A stretch of 64,000 bases of DNA from Mytilus trossulus (lineage: Eukaryota > Mollusca > Bivalvia > Mytilida > Mytilidae). The translations under genes were made by a program, and so were the position numbers. This document shows, piece by piece, positions 1 through 10,100 of the stretch (within the stretch, counting starts at the first letter, position 1; the number at the start of each line of letters is the position of its first letter). The notes under the pieces were generated by a model that had not been told where the DNA came from, made no database searches, and saw nothing but the letters and a program-made list of their open reading frames with translations. The stretch is from NCBI RefSeq assembly GCF_036588685.1, contig NC_086377.1:72670283-72734282 (forward strand). The letters are read 5' to 3'.

Positions 1-1289
1 AATATGACATACGGAAGATTCAATGAATGAATCGTCCAAGAGATAAACAAATGTTTTTCACTGTTTATAACGCGAAAGAAAGTTAGTAACTTTTATTTTA
101 AGCTGACATATAATATACATAATACCAGACAACAAATGAGCACCATTCGAGAGCTCTTTAACCGACTATCGCATGTATCGAAAATGTTGCGGTTTAAATA
201 TTTTCTATAAATGTACAGGTTGTGAAATTTTCTTGTTAAAACTGGTCAGGGAATTCTTCTTGACCCTTCAGCGTGTACATTCATAAACGGTCAGTAGAAC
301 ACACATGCATTTTCTTTCACGGTCATCATTCGATCAATAACCAGTTATCTATTCTAGTGAATGAAAATTTATATTTTTGATGTTATATTTTTTCTTTAAA
401 TACAAAAATGTACATCTATAATATACGTGACATAAATTTTCATTAATCGACCGTGTTGACATCTTTTTGCGCAATTTTCTATTTAAGTAGACAATCATCC
501 CTAAATTGTATTTGTATAAAATCAATTTCACCACGATGCAAGGCCAGCAAGTTATATGATTAGTGCACTAAAGTTTAACATTTACCTGTCAACTACTACA
601 ATTAACTACTCTATCATTTAACAAAAGGGCAATTGTAAGGTCTTTATTTTAATACAAATCGTTCTAAATCTCATTCTGTAATATATTATAGACTTTATTT
701 GTAGCATGCAGATATCAAATTAAAATTGTAAACCAGATATGGAAAAGTCGTTGTTCGTTTATATCTACAGAAACACGGCACTCCAATAACTATTTACGTT
801 GTTTGGAGAATTAACAAGTTTAACAATGTTTCATTTGGAGATAACTTACGAGACCAACACACTTCTTATTTTTAAGAGTGCAGTAATCTTAATTCAGACC
901 AGAAGTGTAAAAAATGAGAAAAGACCGAATTATATTATAACTTTCTCTGAAAATTGAAAATTTATTTTTTCAAACAAAAATTGGTAAAAAATCTTAAAAA
1001 TTATTATTTTCGGAAAAAAGTTTTTTTTTAGGAAAACGCAAATTCTTATAAAAATCAAAGCAAAAAACAAGAAAAAAACACTTATGAATTCTTCAAATAA
1101 AATAATATGCAAACATAGTTTTTGCTCTTATCATTCTTAAAACATAACCAATGTATTGTCGCCCTAGGATCCACTGATACAGTTCCGGGCTCTGCCAATA
1201 ACACCCACGTCTCGTTAAGGTCAACTCATTTAGATATTTAAAAATAAAATCTAGACCATTAGTCCGATCTGTAAATGTATCAACTGTAT
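1..1289. other. AT-rich DNA without a recognisable gene
   Basis: Only short open frames occur here, for example at 349-534 and 930-1112 on the minus strand. Their composition (runs of Lys, Phe, Ile and Tyr from A/T tracts) is what unselected AT-rich DNA gives. I see no splice-bounded exon, RNA gene or terminal-repeat element. Confidence 0.5.
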
Positions 1290-1420
1290 ATTACAGTGTG
1301 GGAAGCTGGGGACGGAACTGTATGGTTTTCTAATAGTTTGGTTATTCGGGAGACTGTCAAGCGGGGCTCCGACATATGACATATGAAGCTGCTTGATGAA
1401 AATTTTTATGAAATTCATCT
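1290..1420 (+). repeat. Copy 1 of an inverted dispersed repeat
   Basis: This stretch is similar to the reverse complement of 1845-1970. The shared blocks include ATTCGGGAGACTGT, TCAAGCGGGG, TTCCGACAT (one mismatch here) and a GCTTGAT-to-TTTTATGAA tail. The two copies are about 430 bp apart in opposite orientation. No clear ends or target duplication are visible, so the class of element is unknown. Confidence 0.6.
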
Positions 1421-1506
1421 TACTGTTTAACATTTCTGCTTCAAGTTTCGGTAGCTAAAACATTCAACATATAAATATGAATCAATCAAATGGTAAAAAA
1501 GAAATA

Positions 1507-1534
1507 TCCATCCTAACGTGTTCTTTAGGATGGA
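1507..1534. other. Perfect 10-bp hairpin
   Basis: TCCATCCTAA at 1507-1516 is followed after 8 bases by its exact complement TTAGGATGGA at 1525-1534. It lies between the two arms of the inverted repeat at 1290-1420 and 1845-1970. No U-tract or other sign of function follows. Confidence 0.5.
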
Positions 1535-1844
1535 GGAGCTCCGAGTAAAACGATCGAAACTGCCACACAACAGCGATACAAAATGTCAAAAAAACATCAA
1601 GAAAACAATCGTTACTACCAGAATGTTCACGTGTACCATTTCTGGTATATTATAGTCTTACCTGTCTTGATGATTTAAAACCATTGTCGCAGTAAAAACC
1701 CAAATACATTATTTTTATCCATGTCGAATAGTTTTCTTGAATCGCTTGCGATCTAACTGTACAATCACTTGAAACTTTCCTGTACAATCACTTGAGAGCT
1801 TTACTCTGCAATCGTTGGCAAACTATACTACCCATACTATACTT

Positions 1845-1970
1845 CTATACTGGTTCATAAAAGTTTTAATCAAGCAACTTGTTTTTTGTCGAATGTCGGA
1901 ACCCCGCTTGACATGTACAGTCTCCCGAATTACCAAAATATTTAAAAACCGTACACTGTGTATATACTTT
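1845..1970 (-). repeat. Copy 2 of an inverted dispersed repeat
   Basis: Inverted partner of 1290-1420. A 103-codon minus-strand frame (1823-2134) runs through it, but the matching frame is not kept in the other copy. The similarity is therefore at DNA level, as for a repeat, not a conserved coding exon. Confidence 0.6.
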
Positions 1971-2206
1971 CCAATGGTTACATTTTGACTGATAGTTAGA
2001 TTGTACGGCAGTATGTTTCCCCTTGTTTTGATTATAGTCGAATTATACCAGTCTTTTTTGTTTTGTTTCAGAATTGCAGGGCAATATACAGTTACTGATC
2101 TTTTATGAACACAACGATTAGAATTAAAATACAAATAGGTAGAAAAGGTAGGAAAAAGCGATCGTCAACTGAACTTTTTTTTCAGTATTTAGGAATGATA
2201 TATATA

Positions 2207-3720
2207 CTAGCCACAAAAAGAAACGATACCTGATTTTTATCAAAAACATCTACTTTATTTTTCAACAATATTGTTTTTGTTTTGTATTTTATGAAACAAT
2301 GACATCAAAGCACACAAACTTAACAAAGATAACAAATCACAAATAATTTTCCTTATTTCAAGGGCTGTTGAAGTTGTTGTTGTCAAAACCAAAAGTTGAA
2401 GAGTTAATATCGCGTATGGCCACCTCTTGCGTCGATAAAAGCAGTCAATCGCCGACGCATTGATCCAAGTAATCGTTGAATAAATGCTTGTTGAATGTTA
2501 TTCCACTCTTCCACTAAGGCGGCTCGTAGCTGGTTGACTGACTCTGGTGGTTGATGACGTCTGCGAAAACGTTTATCAAGTTCATCCCATAAATGTTCAA
2601 TGGGTGATAGATCTGGTGATAAAGCTGGCCATGGAAGAATGTCAATGTTATTTTGTCCAAGATATTGTGTTGATACACGTGCCACGTGGCACCTAGCATT
2701 GTCCTGTTGGAAACTATGCCGATTTCTATGCCTTGCAATGAATGGTTGTACAATGGGAGAGAGAAATAAATCACGATAACGAACTCCAGTAAGGCTTTCG
2801 TTAATGAACGTCAGGTCAGTTCGTCCACAATGCGTGATTCCTGCCCAAACCATCACACCACCACCACCAAAGCGATCACATTCATGTACACACGCGTCTG
2901 CATAACGTTCATTTTGACGTCGGTTCACTCTCATTCTGCAATCACTTCTACGTAAGAGAAATCTTGACTCATCACTAAAAATGACGTTTTGCCACCTTAC
3001 ACGATTCCAATACAAATGTGCATTTGCCCAATGTACATGTAGGCGTGCAGTTCGATGACACTGTTTTAGAATGGCTCCTACTACTAGACGTCGTGAACGT
3101 AAACCAGCCTCTCTTAGCCTATTACGTACTGTTTGGGCTGATATCCTTGGATTATGGCTTCCAGGTGATTGTCTAGCGGTAATTGTAGCTGGTAAAAACC
3201 GATTCCTGAGATGTGTGAATCTTATTCGACGATCTTGGCGTAACGTCGTTTCTCTTGGACGTCCACTACGTCGTCTGTCATTTGAGAACCCAGTCTGTCT
3301 TAGACGACTCATTGATCCTGTTATTGTCAATTTAGAAACACCAAAGTTGTTTGCGACGTCAATATGACGCATATCTGCTTGTACCATTCCCACAGCTCTA
3401 TCACGCTCATGTTTGCGAGGCATATGAAATCCCCTTTTGTGAATGTCACCTTAAATCACCTTTTGTTTACCTGTGTTGACCGGATATTTAATCACCCTCA
3501 TTAAATTGAAAACCCCTGTTCGGACGGCATAAATGTGGTTCGGCTCGAATTAAAAAAAACCGCTAAAATGACGTTATTGTCCGGTAAAATAAAAACAAAA
3601 GTGCAGTACCCTACAGACTTATGACTCTTTTCGAACATATAACTAGTCGCAATAAATATTATTTTGTCAATAAAAAAATATTATGAAAAAATGTTGGGTA
3701 TCGTTTCTTTTTTTGACTTG
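2207..3720 (-). mobile_element. Tc1-like DNA transposon, apparently complete
   Basis: The element is 1514 bp long and bounded by 24-bp terminal inverted repeats (2207-2230 and 3697-3720) that match at 21 of 24 positions and share AAAAAGAAACGATACC. A TA dinucleotide sits directly outside each end (2205-2206 and 3721-3722), the target duplication expected for the Tc1/mariner superfamily. It holds one intronless transposase gene on the minus strand (2404-3423). An intact frame, matching ends and a preserved TA suggest recent insertion. Its right end abuts the foldback at 3727-3887, so it may have used the TA at that repeat's edge. Confidence 0.9.
2404..3423 (-). CDS. Tc1-family transposase (DD34E), full length
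   Basis: Cut-and-paste transposase of 339 residues, close to the roughly 340 usual for Tc1 proteins. It would act in the nucleus, bind the terminal repeats and move the element into TA sites. The N-terminal part (about 1-110) holds two helix-turn-helix-like segments separated by an AT-hook-like GRPR at 54-57. The RNase H-fold catalytic triad is visible as D151 (in FSDESRF), D241 (in QQDNARCH) and E276 (in SPDLSPIEHLW), with exactly 34 residues between the second D and the E. The Gly-rich box GGGGVMVW is at 186-193. I chose the first Met (MPRKHERDR) because it gives the family's usual N-terminus. There are no stops or frameshifts, so it may still be functional; activity is inference. The only neighbours inside the element are its own terminal repeats. 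Confidence 0.95.
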   Translation of the reverse strand: MPRKHERDRAVGMVQADMRHIDVANNFGVSKLTITGSMSRLRQTGFSNDRRRSGRPRETTLRQDRRIRFTHLRNRFLPATITARQSPGSHNPRISAQTVRNRLREAGLRSRRLVVGAILKQCHRTARLHVHWANAHLYWNRVRWQNVIFSDESRFLLRRSDCRMRVNRRQNERYADACVHECDRFGGGGVMVWAGITHCGRTDLTFINESLTGVRYRDLFLSPIVQPFIARHRNRHSFQQDNARCHVARVSTQYLGQNNIDILPWPALSPDLSPIEHLWDELDKRFRRRHQPPESVNQLRAALVEEWNNIQQAFIQRLLGSMRRRLTAFIDARGGHTRY

Positions 3721-3726
3721 TATATA

Positions 3727-3887
3727 GATTCTACCACTGCATCGAGTGTAATACGATATTTATCCACTCGAGACAGTTACATTTTCAAATTTTAAGTCCG
3801 AGCCGCCTCAGCAAGGACTTTAAAATTGATAATTTAACTGTTGATAGTGGATAAATATCGTATTACACGATATTTGGTGGTGGAATC
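3727..3887. repeat. Foldback (palindromic) element
   Basis: Long imperfect inverted repeat. The left arm starts GATTCTACCA and contains GTGTAATACGATATTTATCC. The right arm contains the complement and ends TGGTGGAATC. The arms are about 70 bp around a short GC-rich centre near 3805. Such palindromes behave as non-autonomous MITE-like elements. I recognise the type as common in mussels, but that is memory, not a search. The following 3888-4140 has no gene and may belong to the same dispersed sequence. Confidence 0.75.
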
Positions 3888-4159
3888 TGTTTCTCTAATG
3901 ATTTTCTAACATTATGCAGGCAAACATATTCTTTCTTTTCGAATGATCTGCAAAAAGATGTGTTCTTTCTATGTGACGTCGTCAGACATGGTCGCCTTTT
4001 TCATGCCGTCACAATAGGAAATTCAGAGGAAAGCAAGAAAATTCGACGTCACAATCTGATTTTAACCAATGAAGTACTGAGATCAAACGAACCACACGTT
4101 GATTAAATTTTTGGTATACAATGGGTGCAGAAAGGGATAAATTGACGAAGAATTAGAGA

Positions 4160-4181
4160 AATATATATATATATATATATA
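4160..4181. repeat. (AT)n microsatellite
   Basis: Alternating AT run of about 22 bases immediately before the first CAGACGCG-module copy. Confidence 0.85.
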
Positions 4182-4183
4182 AT

Positions 4184-4538
4184 TAGTTATCAAAAGTACC
4201 AGGATTATAATTTTATACGCCAGACGCGCGTTTCGTCTACATAAGACTCATCAGTGACGCTCAGATCAAAATAGTTAAAAAGCCAAATAAATACAAAGTT
4301 GAAGAGCATTGAGGATCCAAAATTCCAAAAAGTTGTGCCAAATACGGCTAAGGTAATCTACTCCTGGGGTAAGAAAATCCTTAGTTTTTCGCAAAATTCA
4401 AAGTTTTGTATACAGAAAATTTATAAAAATGACCAAATAATTGATATTCATGTCAACACCGAAGTGATGACTACTGGGCTGGTGATACCCTCGGGGACGA
4501 AACGTCCACCAGCAGTGGCATCGACCCAGTGGTGTAAA
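4184..4538 (+). repeat. CAGACGCG module, tandem copy 1
   Basis: A 355-bp unit beginning GTTATCAAAAGTACCAGG and carrying the block around CAGACGCGCGTTTCGTCTAC. It is followed directly by a second, nearly identical copy. An 80-codon frame at 4299-4541 lies inside it, but the sister copy has an insertion in its A-tract and does not keep the frame. Shorter pieces recur at 5345-5480, 10,061-10,100 (inverted) and 23,037-23,165 (inverted), so this is a dispersed repeat. Confidence 0.85.
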
Positions 4539-4808
4539 TAGTTATCAAAAGTACCAGGATTATAATTTTATACACCAGACGCGCGTTTCGTCTACATAAG
4601 ACTCATCAGTGACGCTCAGATCAAAATAGTTAAAAAGCCAAATGAATACAAAGTTGAAGAGCATTGAGGATCCAAAATTCCAAAAAGTTGTGCCAAATAC
4701 GGCTAAGGTTATCTACTCCTGGGGTAAGAAAAATCCTTAGTTTTTCGAAAAATTCAAAGTTTTGTATACAGAAAATTTATAAAACTGACCATATAATTGA
4801 TATTCATA
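4539..4808 (+). repeat. CAGACGCG module, tandem copy 2 (3'-truncated)
   Basis: Direct repeat of 4184-4538 at an offset of 355 bp. It is almost identical until GATATTCAT, then ends where copy 1 continues with its last roughly 85 bases. Confidence 0.85.
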
Positions 4809-4924
4809 TATAAGTAACAATTACATCTCCATGCCTTATATATCATGTACTGTAGTACGACGCTAGATTAAAACTGACGAGGAAAGGTAACACACGGCCA
4901 CTGAAAGCTTTATTTTTGTAGAGC

Positions 4925-5105
4925 CCATGTGGCCGTGTGGTCTAGCGGGACGGCCGCAGTGAAGGCGATTTGGTGTCACGATATCACAGTAGCATGGGTT
5001 CGAATCCCGGCGAGGGAAGAACAGAAGATTTGCGAATGCAAATTTACAGATCTAGCATTGTTGGGTTGATGTTTAGACGAGTTGTATATATATATATATA
5101 TACAT
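4925..5105 (+). mobile_element. tRNA-derived SINE
   Basis: The head contains an RNA polymerase III A box (TGGTCTAGCGGG, 4938-4949) and a perfect B box (GGTTCGAATCC, 4997-5007) at tRNA-like spacing. The acceptor and T stems pair poorly, so it is not a working tRNA. An unrelated body follows and the element ends in a TA-rich tail (about 5084-5102). This is the layout of a SINE transcribed by Pol III and copied by a LINE. Molluscs have a described V-SINE called RUDI. I cannot confirm that this copy belongs to it. Confidence 0.75.
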
Positions 5106-5289
5106 ATTTATCAATTTGATCTTTTTTAGAACAAGCACTAGGCCACCGGAAGCTAAATTATTAATTCAGTCTAGATGGTCTAGAAAGAGCGATCGGTAAC
5201 TTGATTACTAAAAAAACCATTATGACAGAATTTAAAAAGAAGTAGGTAGGAAAGTGCGATCTTTAAATGTACAATGTAAGTCTGTCAGT

Positions 5290-5318
5290 GGGGCGGGGGG
5301 GGGGGGGGGGAGGGGGGG
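5290..5318 (+). repeat. Poly-G tract
   Basis: Sixteen consecutive G residues (5295-5310) followed after one A by seven more. Its exact length in the assembly is unreliable. Confidence 0.9.
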
Positions 5319-5344
5319 TCATTTCTCAATTACATCAAATAAAC

Positions 5345-5480
5345 TTATCATAGAGGACTAAATTTAGTATATACGCCAGACGCGCGTTTCGTCTACAAAA
5401 GACTCATCAGTGACGCTCTAATTCAAAAATGTTTAAAAGCCCAAATAAAGTACGCAGTTGAAGAACATTGATCATTTTGG
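5345..5480 (+). repeat. CAGACGCG module fragment
   Basis: Diverged partial copy of the 4184 module. The CGCCAGACGCGCGTTTCGTC block, the ACTCATCAGTGACGCT block and the GTTGAAGAACATTG end are recognisable. Confidence 0.75.
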
Positions 5481-5629
5481 CATTCCACCTTTTCAGCTTT
5501 TTTTTCTTGATGCATCTCTACGTCATATTGTGAATGATGGCAAGGGCGATTGTTATTAATATATATATCAATATTAATTCGATATCAAGTTATTTTTATA
5601 ACGCAGACAGAAATATCTGTTTCTTTTTT

Positions 5630-6030
5630 TAGCCATTACTTGGCGTTCATCGACTCCGTCTGTCGTCGTCGTTTCCGTCTGTCGTCGTCGTGCGTCTAGT
5701 GTATACTATTTCAAACAAAGTTCTATCTACAAATAAGTTCAATGACCAATATTGTCAATTTTCCCCTAAAGGTGTTATTGCCCTTTTAAAAAAATCACAA
5801 TTTGTTCATTTAATTTGCTTACTTTAAAGAATCTGCTCCTTTGAAACTGCTGAAACAATTTCAGCCAAACTTGGGCCGAATGCGTTTCAAAGTATCTACT
5901 ATAAATTTTATATTTAATTTCTTTGTCAAGAACCATAGCAACTAGGACTAAAATGGAACATATGGGTAAAGTGCATTTCTTTGATTTTGAAGAAAATAAG
6001 ACAGATACAAAGATCATTTCAAAGGAAATT
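5630..6030 (-). mobile_element. Fragment related to the 18-kb GCTCACCT element
   Basis: Contains the ACTTGGCGTTC...CGTCTGTCGTCGTCGT block and, near 5725, the CTACAAATAAGTTCAATGACCA...TTATTGCCCTTTT block that also occur in the element at 18,024-18,779. Their order is changed here, so it is a rearranged, degenerate copy. An 80-codon minus-strand frame at 5775-6017 falls in it and I treat it as chance. Confidence 0.5.
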
Positions 6031-7879
6031 TTAAGTCATTGATTAATGTACTATATTGAAAAACAAACAAAAATCATAGAAAGAATTACAGGTGAAAGAT
6101 TCAAGTTCTTGAGAGCTTCTTGTTGGTTTTTTTGTCAACTTTTATTTTTCTGTTTCATAATTGTAAAAAGAAAGTTTAATTTTTTATTCAAGTGAAAATG
6201 ACACTAAATCGAAGGCGTGAAGGTGGGAAAGAGCGATCGTCAACTTAAATTTTCTTCTAAGTATGAAGTTTGTGACATAATTAACGGTTGTGGGTAGGAA
6301 AGAGCTATTTAAGGCCTATATTTCGTCAGTAAAAGGTTTATAACACAATAACATAAAAAAGATCATTTTTGCAGCTTTTTTTCTTTGATGCACATCACTA
6401 TCCTATTTTTAATGATAGGAAAGGCGATCGGGTTTTATCTATGTTTGCGGCTAAACGTTCGATATGGAGTTGTTCTAATAACAAAGACAGCGATATGTTT
6501 TTCTTGTTTTTGCTAATAATCTTTTTTCTATGTCATAATTGAAAAAAAAAACTTAGTGTGATTGGGTTTTTTGTTTGCAAGTGCATATTAATTTACTTTA
6601 AGGTACAAAAGATCAATCAACAACTTAATTTTTACCTAGAGAATAGTTTATGTCAGGATGATTACATTATGAATATTTTGGTATTCTGCCTTTTCCAACT
6701 TTAACACACATCATTATCTTTCTTGTAACGTTCTGCTTATGAAAATGAAGACAGCGATAGTTGTATATATTTTCATGTTTCTATGTATTATTTCAACCTT
6801 TGTCTCACTCTGTGTCACAATGTGTAGTGTTCGACAAAAGGAATGTCATTCGTATGGGAATTTATGATAGAATAACAAGATATAAATCGTGTATTCGTAT
6901 CTGTAATTTTATAGTCGTTATCTTTAAAGCAAATCTATAAAACTATCCTATACATTTTAAAAGTGATGGGCGATCATTGGTTAAATATGTTTGATTTGGT
7001 TTTAACCGTTTAAATCTCTGGTTTAGAGTTCTGTTAAGAATGAACACAGCGATAGTTTGTTTGTATGTTTTTTTCTACAAAAATCTCCTTTTTTGTTTTA
7101 ATCGGAAGGAACATTTCGTTATGAATAACGTTTTTTCGTCAAGAGAAAAAATACGTTTACATTTTAACAACTTAAATTTATTTTAGCAATGGACATTAGT
7201 TTTGACAAAATAAAATATTCAGATAATGTTTGCTTTCCGCATTTTTCATCCAACTCTCTTTCAATTTCCAACTTCAATAGTTACACATCATTATCTTTCT
7301 TGTTAAATTCTGCTTAAGTTCGCTCTTTATTTGAGAATACTCTTTCTGGGTAGTAATTGCATGATCACTGCATTATTGTGCAAGTTAAAGACTTTGAAAT
7401 ATTAAACTTGCACGGAAGGTAGGAAAGTGCGATCGTCAACTGAATATTTTCTTAGTTTGGAATTTAAGAAATGATGTAAACGGTTGTACATGTACGTAAG
7501 AAAGAGCGATCTTTAGCTTCAAGTTATTCAGTAAGGGTTTCATGACACAATTACATAAATAAAAGGGCCGAAATATACCAGTGGCTTTGAAATGATTTTC
7601 AGTAACTGCAAGTACTCTCAGATCTGTACTTAGTGTCTTTATGTTATATATAAGATGTTACATGGACAATCATACCACATCTTCATTTTTTATAGTTTTT
7701 ATTAGGGACAGGCCGCTGGCTGAGCAAAAAAAAAAGGGGGGGGGGGCAATCATGCTTCGGTCATTCCCTATATAATCAACCAAATTGTCATACAATTGCC
7801 ACTAAATAGTCCAATATTTCCCAAAAAAGGCGTTAACCTCCAAGCAATCAACCAACTTCTGAAATACATCAAGTTAATG

Positions 7880-8070
7880 TTTTTGGTGGGGTTCGTGTTG
7901 CTTATTATTCAGTTTTATATGTTGTTTCGTGTGTATTTTTTTTGTCAGTTTGTCTTTTTCATTTTAGCCATGGCATTGTCACTTTTTTCGATTTATGAAT
8001 TTGAATGTTCCTTTGGTATCTTTCTTCCATCTTTTATTAATGCCTGCGTCACACTATCCCGATTATTATA
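7880..8070 (+). repeat. Dispersed repeat (GTGGGGTTCGTGTTGC family)
   Basis: T-rich stretch with GTGGGGTTCGTGTTGC followed by phrases such as TTTTAGCCATGGCATTGTCA. A shorter relative lies at 28,288-28,400. The 101-codon frame at 7796-8101 runs through it; I regard it as a by-product because the relative does not preserve the frame. Confidence 0.6.
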
Positions 8071-8345
8071 TACGATGGACACCCGAATGGGAAAATTTTA
8101 AGTTCGTACGAAGTTGTTCCCGATCTCATTAAAATACCAAAAAGAGACCGAAGCAAGAACGATGAATAACGAAGTCTATACGATGGTACCGAAATTATAT
8201 ATGATAGCAAAAGATGGACATTTGAAGGTTACCGACGACGTGTATTTAAGCTTCATATCTCAGCCGAAGCCTACACGATGGATCACGAAGGCTATGTACA
8301 CAATGGATTACGAATGCTACACGATTGATTACAACGATGGTGCGA
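8071..8345 (+). repeat. Degenerate short tandem repeat (ACGATGGATTACGAA type)
   Basis: Phrases of the form GAAGCCTACACGATGGATCA recur about every 21-25 bases between roughly 8255 and 8345, with more degenerate relatives upstream (TACGATGG near 8072 and 8179). The open frame at 8114-8389 is Tyr/Met/Asp-rich because of the repeat. Coding is possible but unsupported by any splice or start context. Confidence 0.45.
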
Positions 8346-8579
8346 AAACAAACAAGATACATAAAGGTAAAATACATGTATGTACATAATACATGTATGA
8401 AAACGATCAAAACGGCGTTCTACCTGTTTTGACTTTTTTATGGTACGAACATAATTTCGACAACATATCGTATCTGTACAAGGCTGCCATGCATGGGGGA
8501 AATCGACCTTTTTGTCTAATTCTTATGAAACTTAGTTTATTGTCCCCTCGCCTACTACATGTAAGTTGCGTGTAGATTA

Positions 8580-9365
8580 ACTGTTATGGACACTCTAGAA
8601 CAAAAATGCTCAAAACTTGGTATGGTGTTACTCGTTAAGAAAATCTTAAGCACTATTGACTTTAAAGTTCAAAGGTCAAGGTCACAGTGGCAGTTGTAAT
8701 ACATGGCAATATCACCCTTGTGGACACTCTAAAACCATTATGCTTCAAAACACATTTGGTATGTTCTTCCTCCTTGTAATGATCTGATATTTTTTACGTT
8801 CAATTTACAATTTTCTGCATGTGTCATATACACATATAGTGTCCATATTTGTCCCCAATATGTGATATACGAGGACATGCCAGGCTCGGCATTGCCTTGT
8901 TTGAACTGTAAAATGTGTCTACTAGTCTGAATAATCACCCATACTTATGCCCATGTTTTCTGGTCTATCTTAAAGGTAAGGTAATGCAAAACGAGCTCTT
9001 TCCAGTTGAATATCATTATGATATAGACACACGGAAGGATGTGGGGAAATCATCAAATGCGACAAAATATGACATATAGAAAACAAAATGGTTATGGAGT
9101 AAACATTCGTGTGACAACAACTCAAACGATACATAAATAATCAGAATAACGAAGAAAAAGTTGGTTTCCCTATATACATGTACCTGCAGTGTTGGTGTAC
9201 GAGGCGCATTTATGATTTTCATTATGTTACTTGATATGAAAAATTGACAAAAAATATTATAATACTTGTAAATGTAAATCCTGAGCCTGTAATAGCTGCT
9301 CTTCTTGTTCTATTTGAAATAATAGAAACAATGCAGTTCCCTTTTTTTGTTAGAATCTCATAGAA
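8580..9365. other. Gene-free stretch
   Basis: The phrase TGGACACTCTA occurs twice (8588 and 8720), and AAAGGTCAAGGTCACAGTG at 8670 resembles a phrase common in molluscan intergenic repeats. Otherwise there are only short chance frames, for example 8738-8938 and 9016-9222 on the minus strand. Confidence 0.4.
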
Positions 9366-9693
9366 TCATATGATATGAGTTCCATTTTTTGTGAACGTCT
9401 TTTTTAATTGTGGTCTTAGACTGACCAGCTGTGCATATCGCGCATGGCACTTAAAATGTATTTTAGCGCGAAAATTAAGCTTACATTTTGCTGGATTTAA
9501 TGCCGTCGTAGTTCCATCTTTTCGCCTTCTTACTTGTATTCGATGGCAAAACGACGAGATTACGAACATGTTAAAAATTAAAAACCTTTTCCGAAGTTGT
9601 CCCAGGAGGCTTGAAAAAGTGACCAATGGTTCTACGATGGTTAAAGATGGCACCACGAATAGCCCGATCTGGAAACGATTAGTCCCGATTTAG
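9366..9693. other. Stretch open on both strands, unresolved
   Basis: Overlapping frames of about 100 codons are open on both strands. The plus frame (9391-9693) and the minus frame (9366-9656) show no recognisable domain, signal peptide or splice context. Somewhat higher GC and several CG dinucleotides (GCGCGAAAAT, ACGACGAGATTACGAAC) set it apart from its surroundings. I cannot say whether it is an exon or a repeat. Confidence 0.25.
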
Positions 9694-9854
9694 AAAATTT
9701 CCATAATCGAGTTGCCATCGGCGTAAAAATCAGGACAGTGAGACGCGGACATAAGGGCGATCACTATAGTGATGTTTGATTTAATTTCAATAATTTTGCT
9801 ATAACATAACAAAGGGTTTGCAGTTTAGCTCAAAATGAAAACAGCGATAGCATG

Positions 9855-10030
9855 CTTCGAGGGGCTAAGTGAGCTTTTCTCATCACTTGGCGTCATTCGT
9901 CCTGCGTCAATCGTCCTGCGTCCGTCGTCCGTCAATTTTTACAAAAATCTTCTCCTCTGAAACTACTGGGCTAAATTTAACCAATCTTGGCCACAATCAT
10001 AATTGGGGTATCTAGTTACGTGTCCGATAC
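9855..10030 (+). mobile_element. Fragment of the 18-kb GCTCACCT element
   Basis: AAGTGAGCTTTTCTCATCAC, the TTGGCGT...GTCCGTCG block, TCTTCTCCTCTGAAACTACT and ATTGGGGTATCT occur in the same order as in 18,045-18,185. Only the first roughly 175 bp of the element is present. Confidence 0.8.
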
Positions 10031-10060
10031 TTGTTTGGATTGATAAATATTTTGATACGA

Positions 10061-10100
10061 ACGTCACTGATGAGTCTTATGTAGACGAAACGCGCGTCTG
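10061..10100 (-). repeat. CAGACGCG module fragment (inverted)
   Basis: About 40 bp matching the core of the 4184 module in reverse orientation (GTCACTGATGAGTCTTATGT then GACGAAACGCGCGTCTG). It directly follows the GCTCACCT-element fragment. Confidence 0.85.

Larger units (their letters stand above)
5140..7560 (+). repeat. Field of diverged direct repeats with GCGATCG boxes
   Basis: No gene is visible in this 2.4 kb. Related phrases recur in the same order. AGGTAGGAAAGWGCGATC occurs near 5245, 6225, 6293, 7412 and 7496, and also near 2140. CAGCTTTTTTTCTTGATGCA-like blocks occur near 5498 and 6370. A GAA(G/C)ACAGCGATAG block recurs near 6745, 7035 and again near 9838. The spacing is irregular and divergence is high, so this is an old, eroded tandem or segmental duplication, not a satellite. 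Confidence 0.6.

Noticed and set aside
2514-3367. Frames of 86 and 98 codons overlapping the transposase
   Set aside because: They are shadows in other frames of the well-supported Tc1 transposase.
4299-4541. 80-codon plus-strand frame
   Set aside because: It lies inside a dispersed repeat, and the adjacent tandem copy carries a length change that breaks it.
4931-5016. Functional tRNA gene
   Set aside because: The A and B boxes are good, but the acceptor and T stems do not pair properly and the sequence continues into a SINE body with a TA tail.
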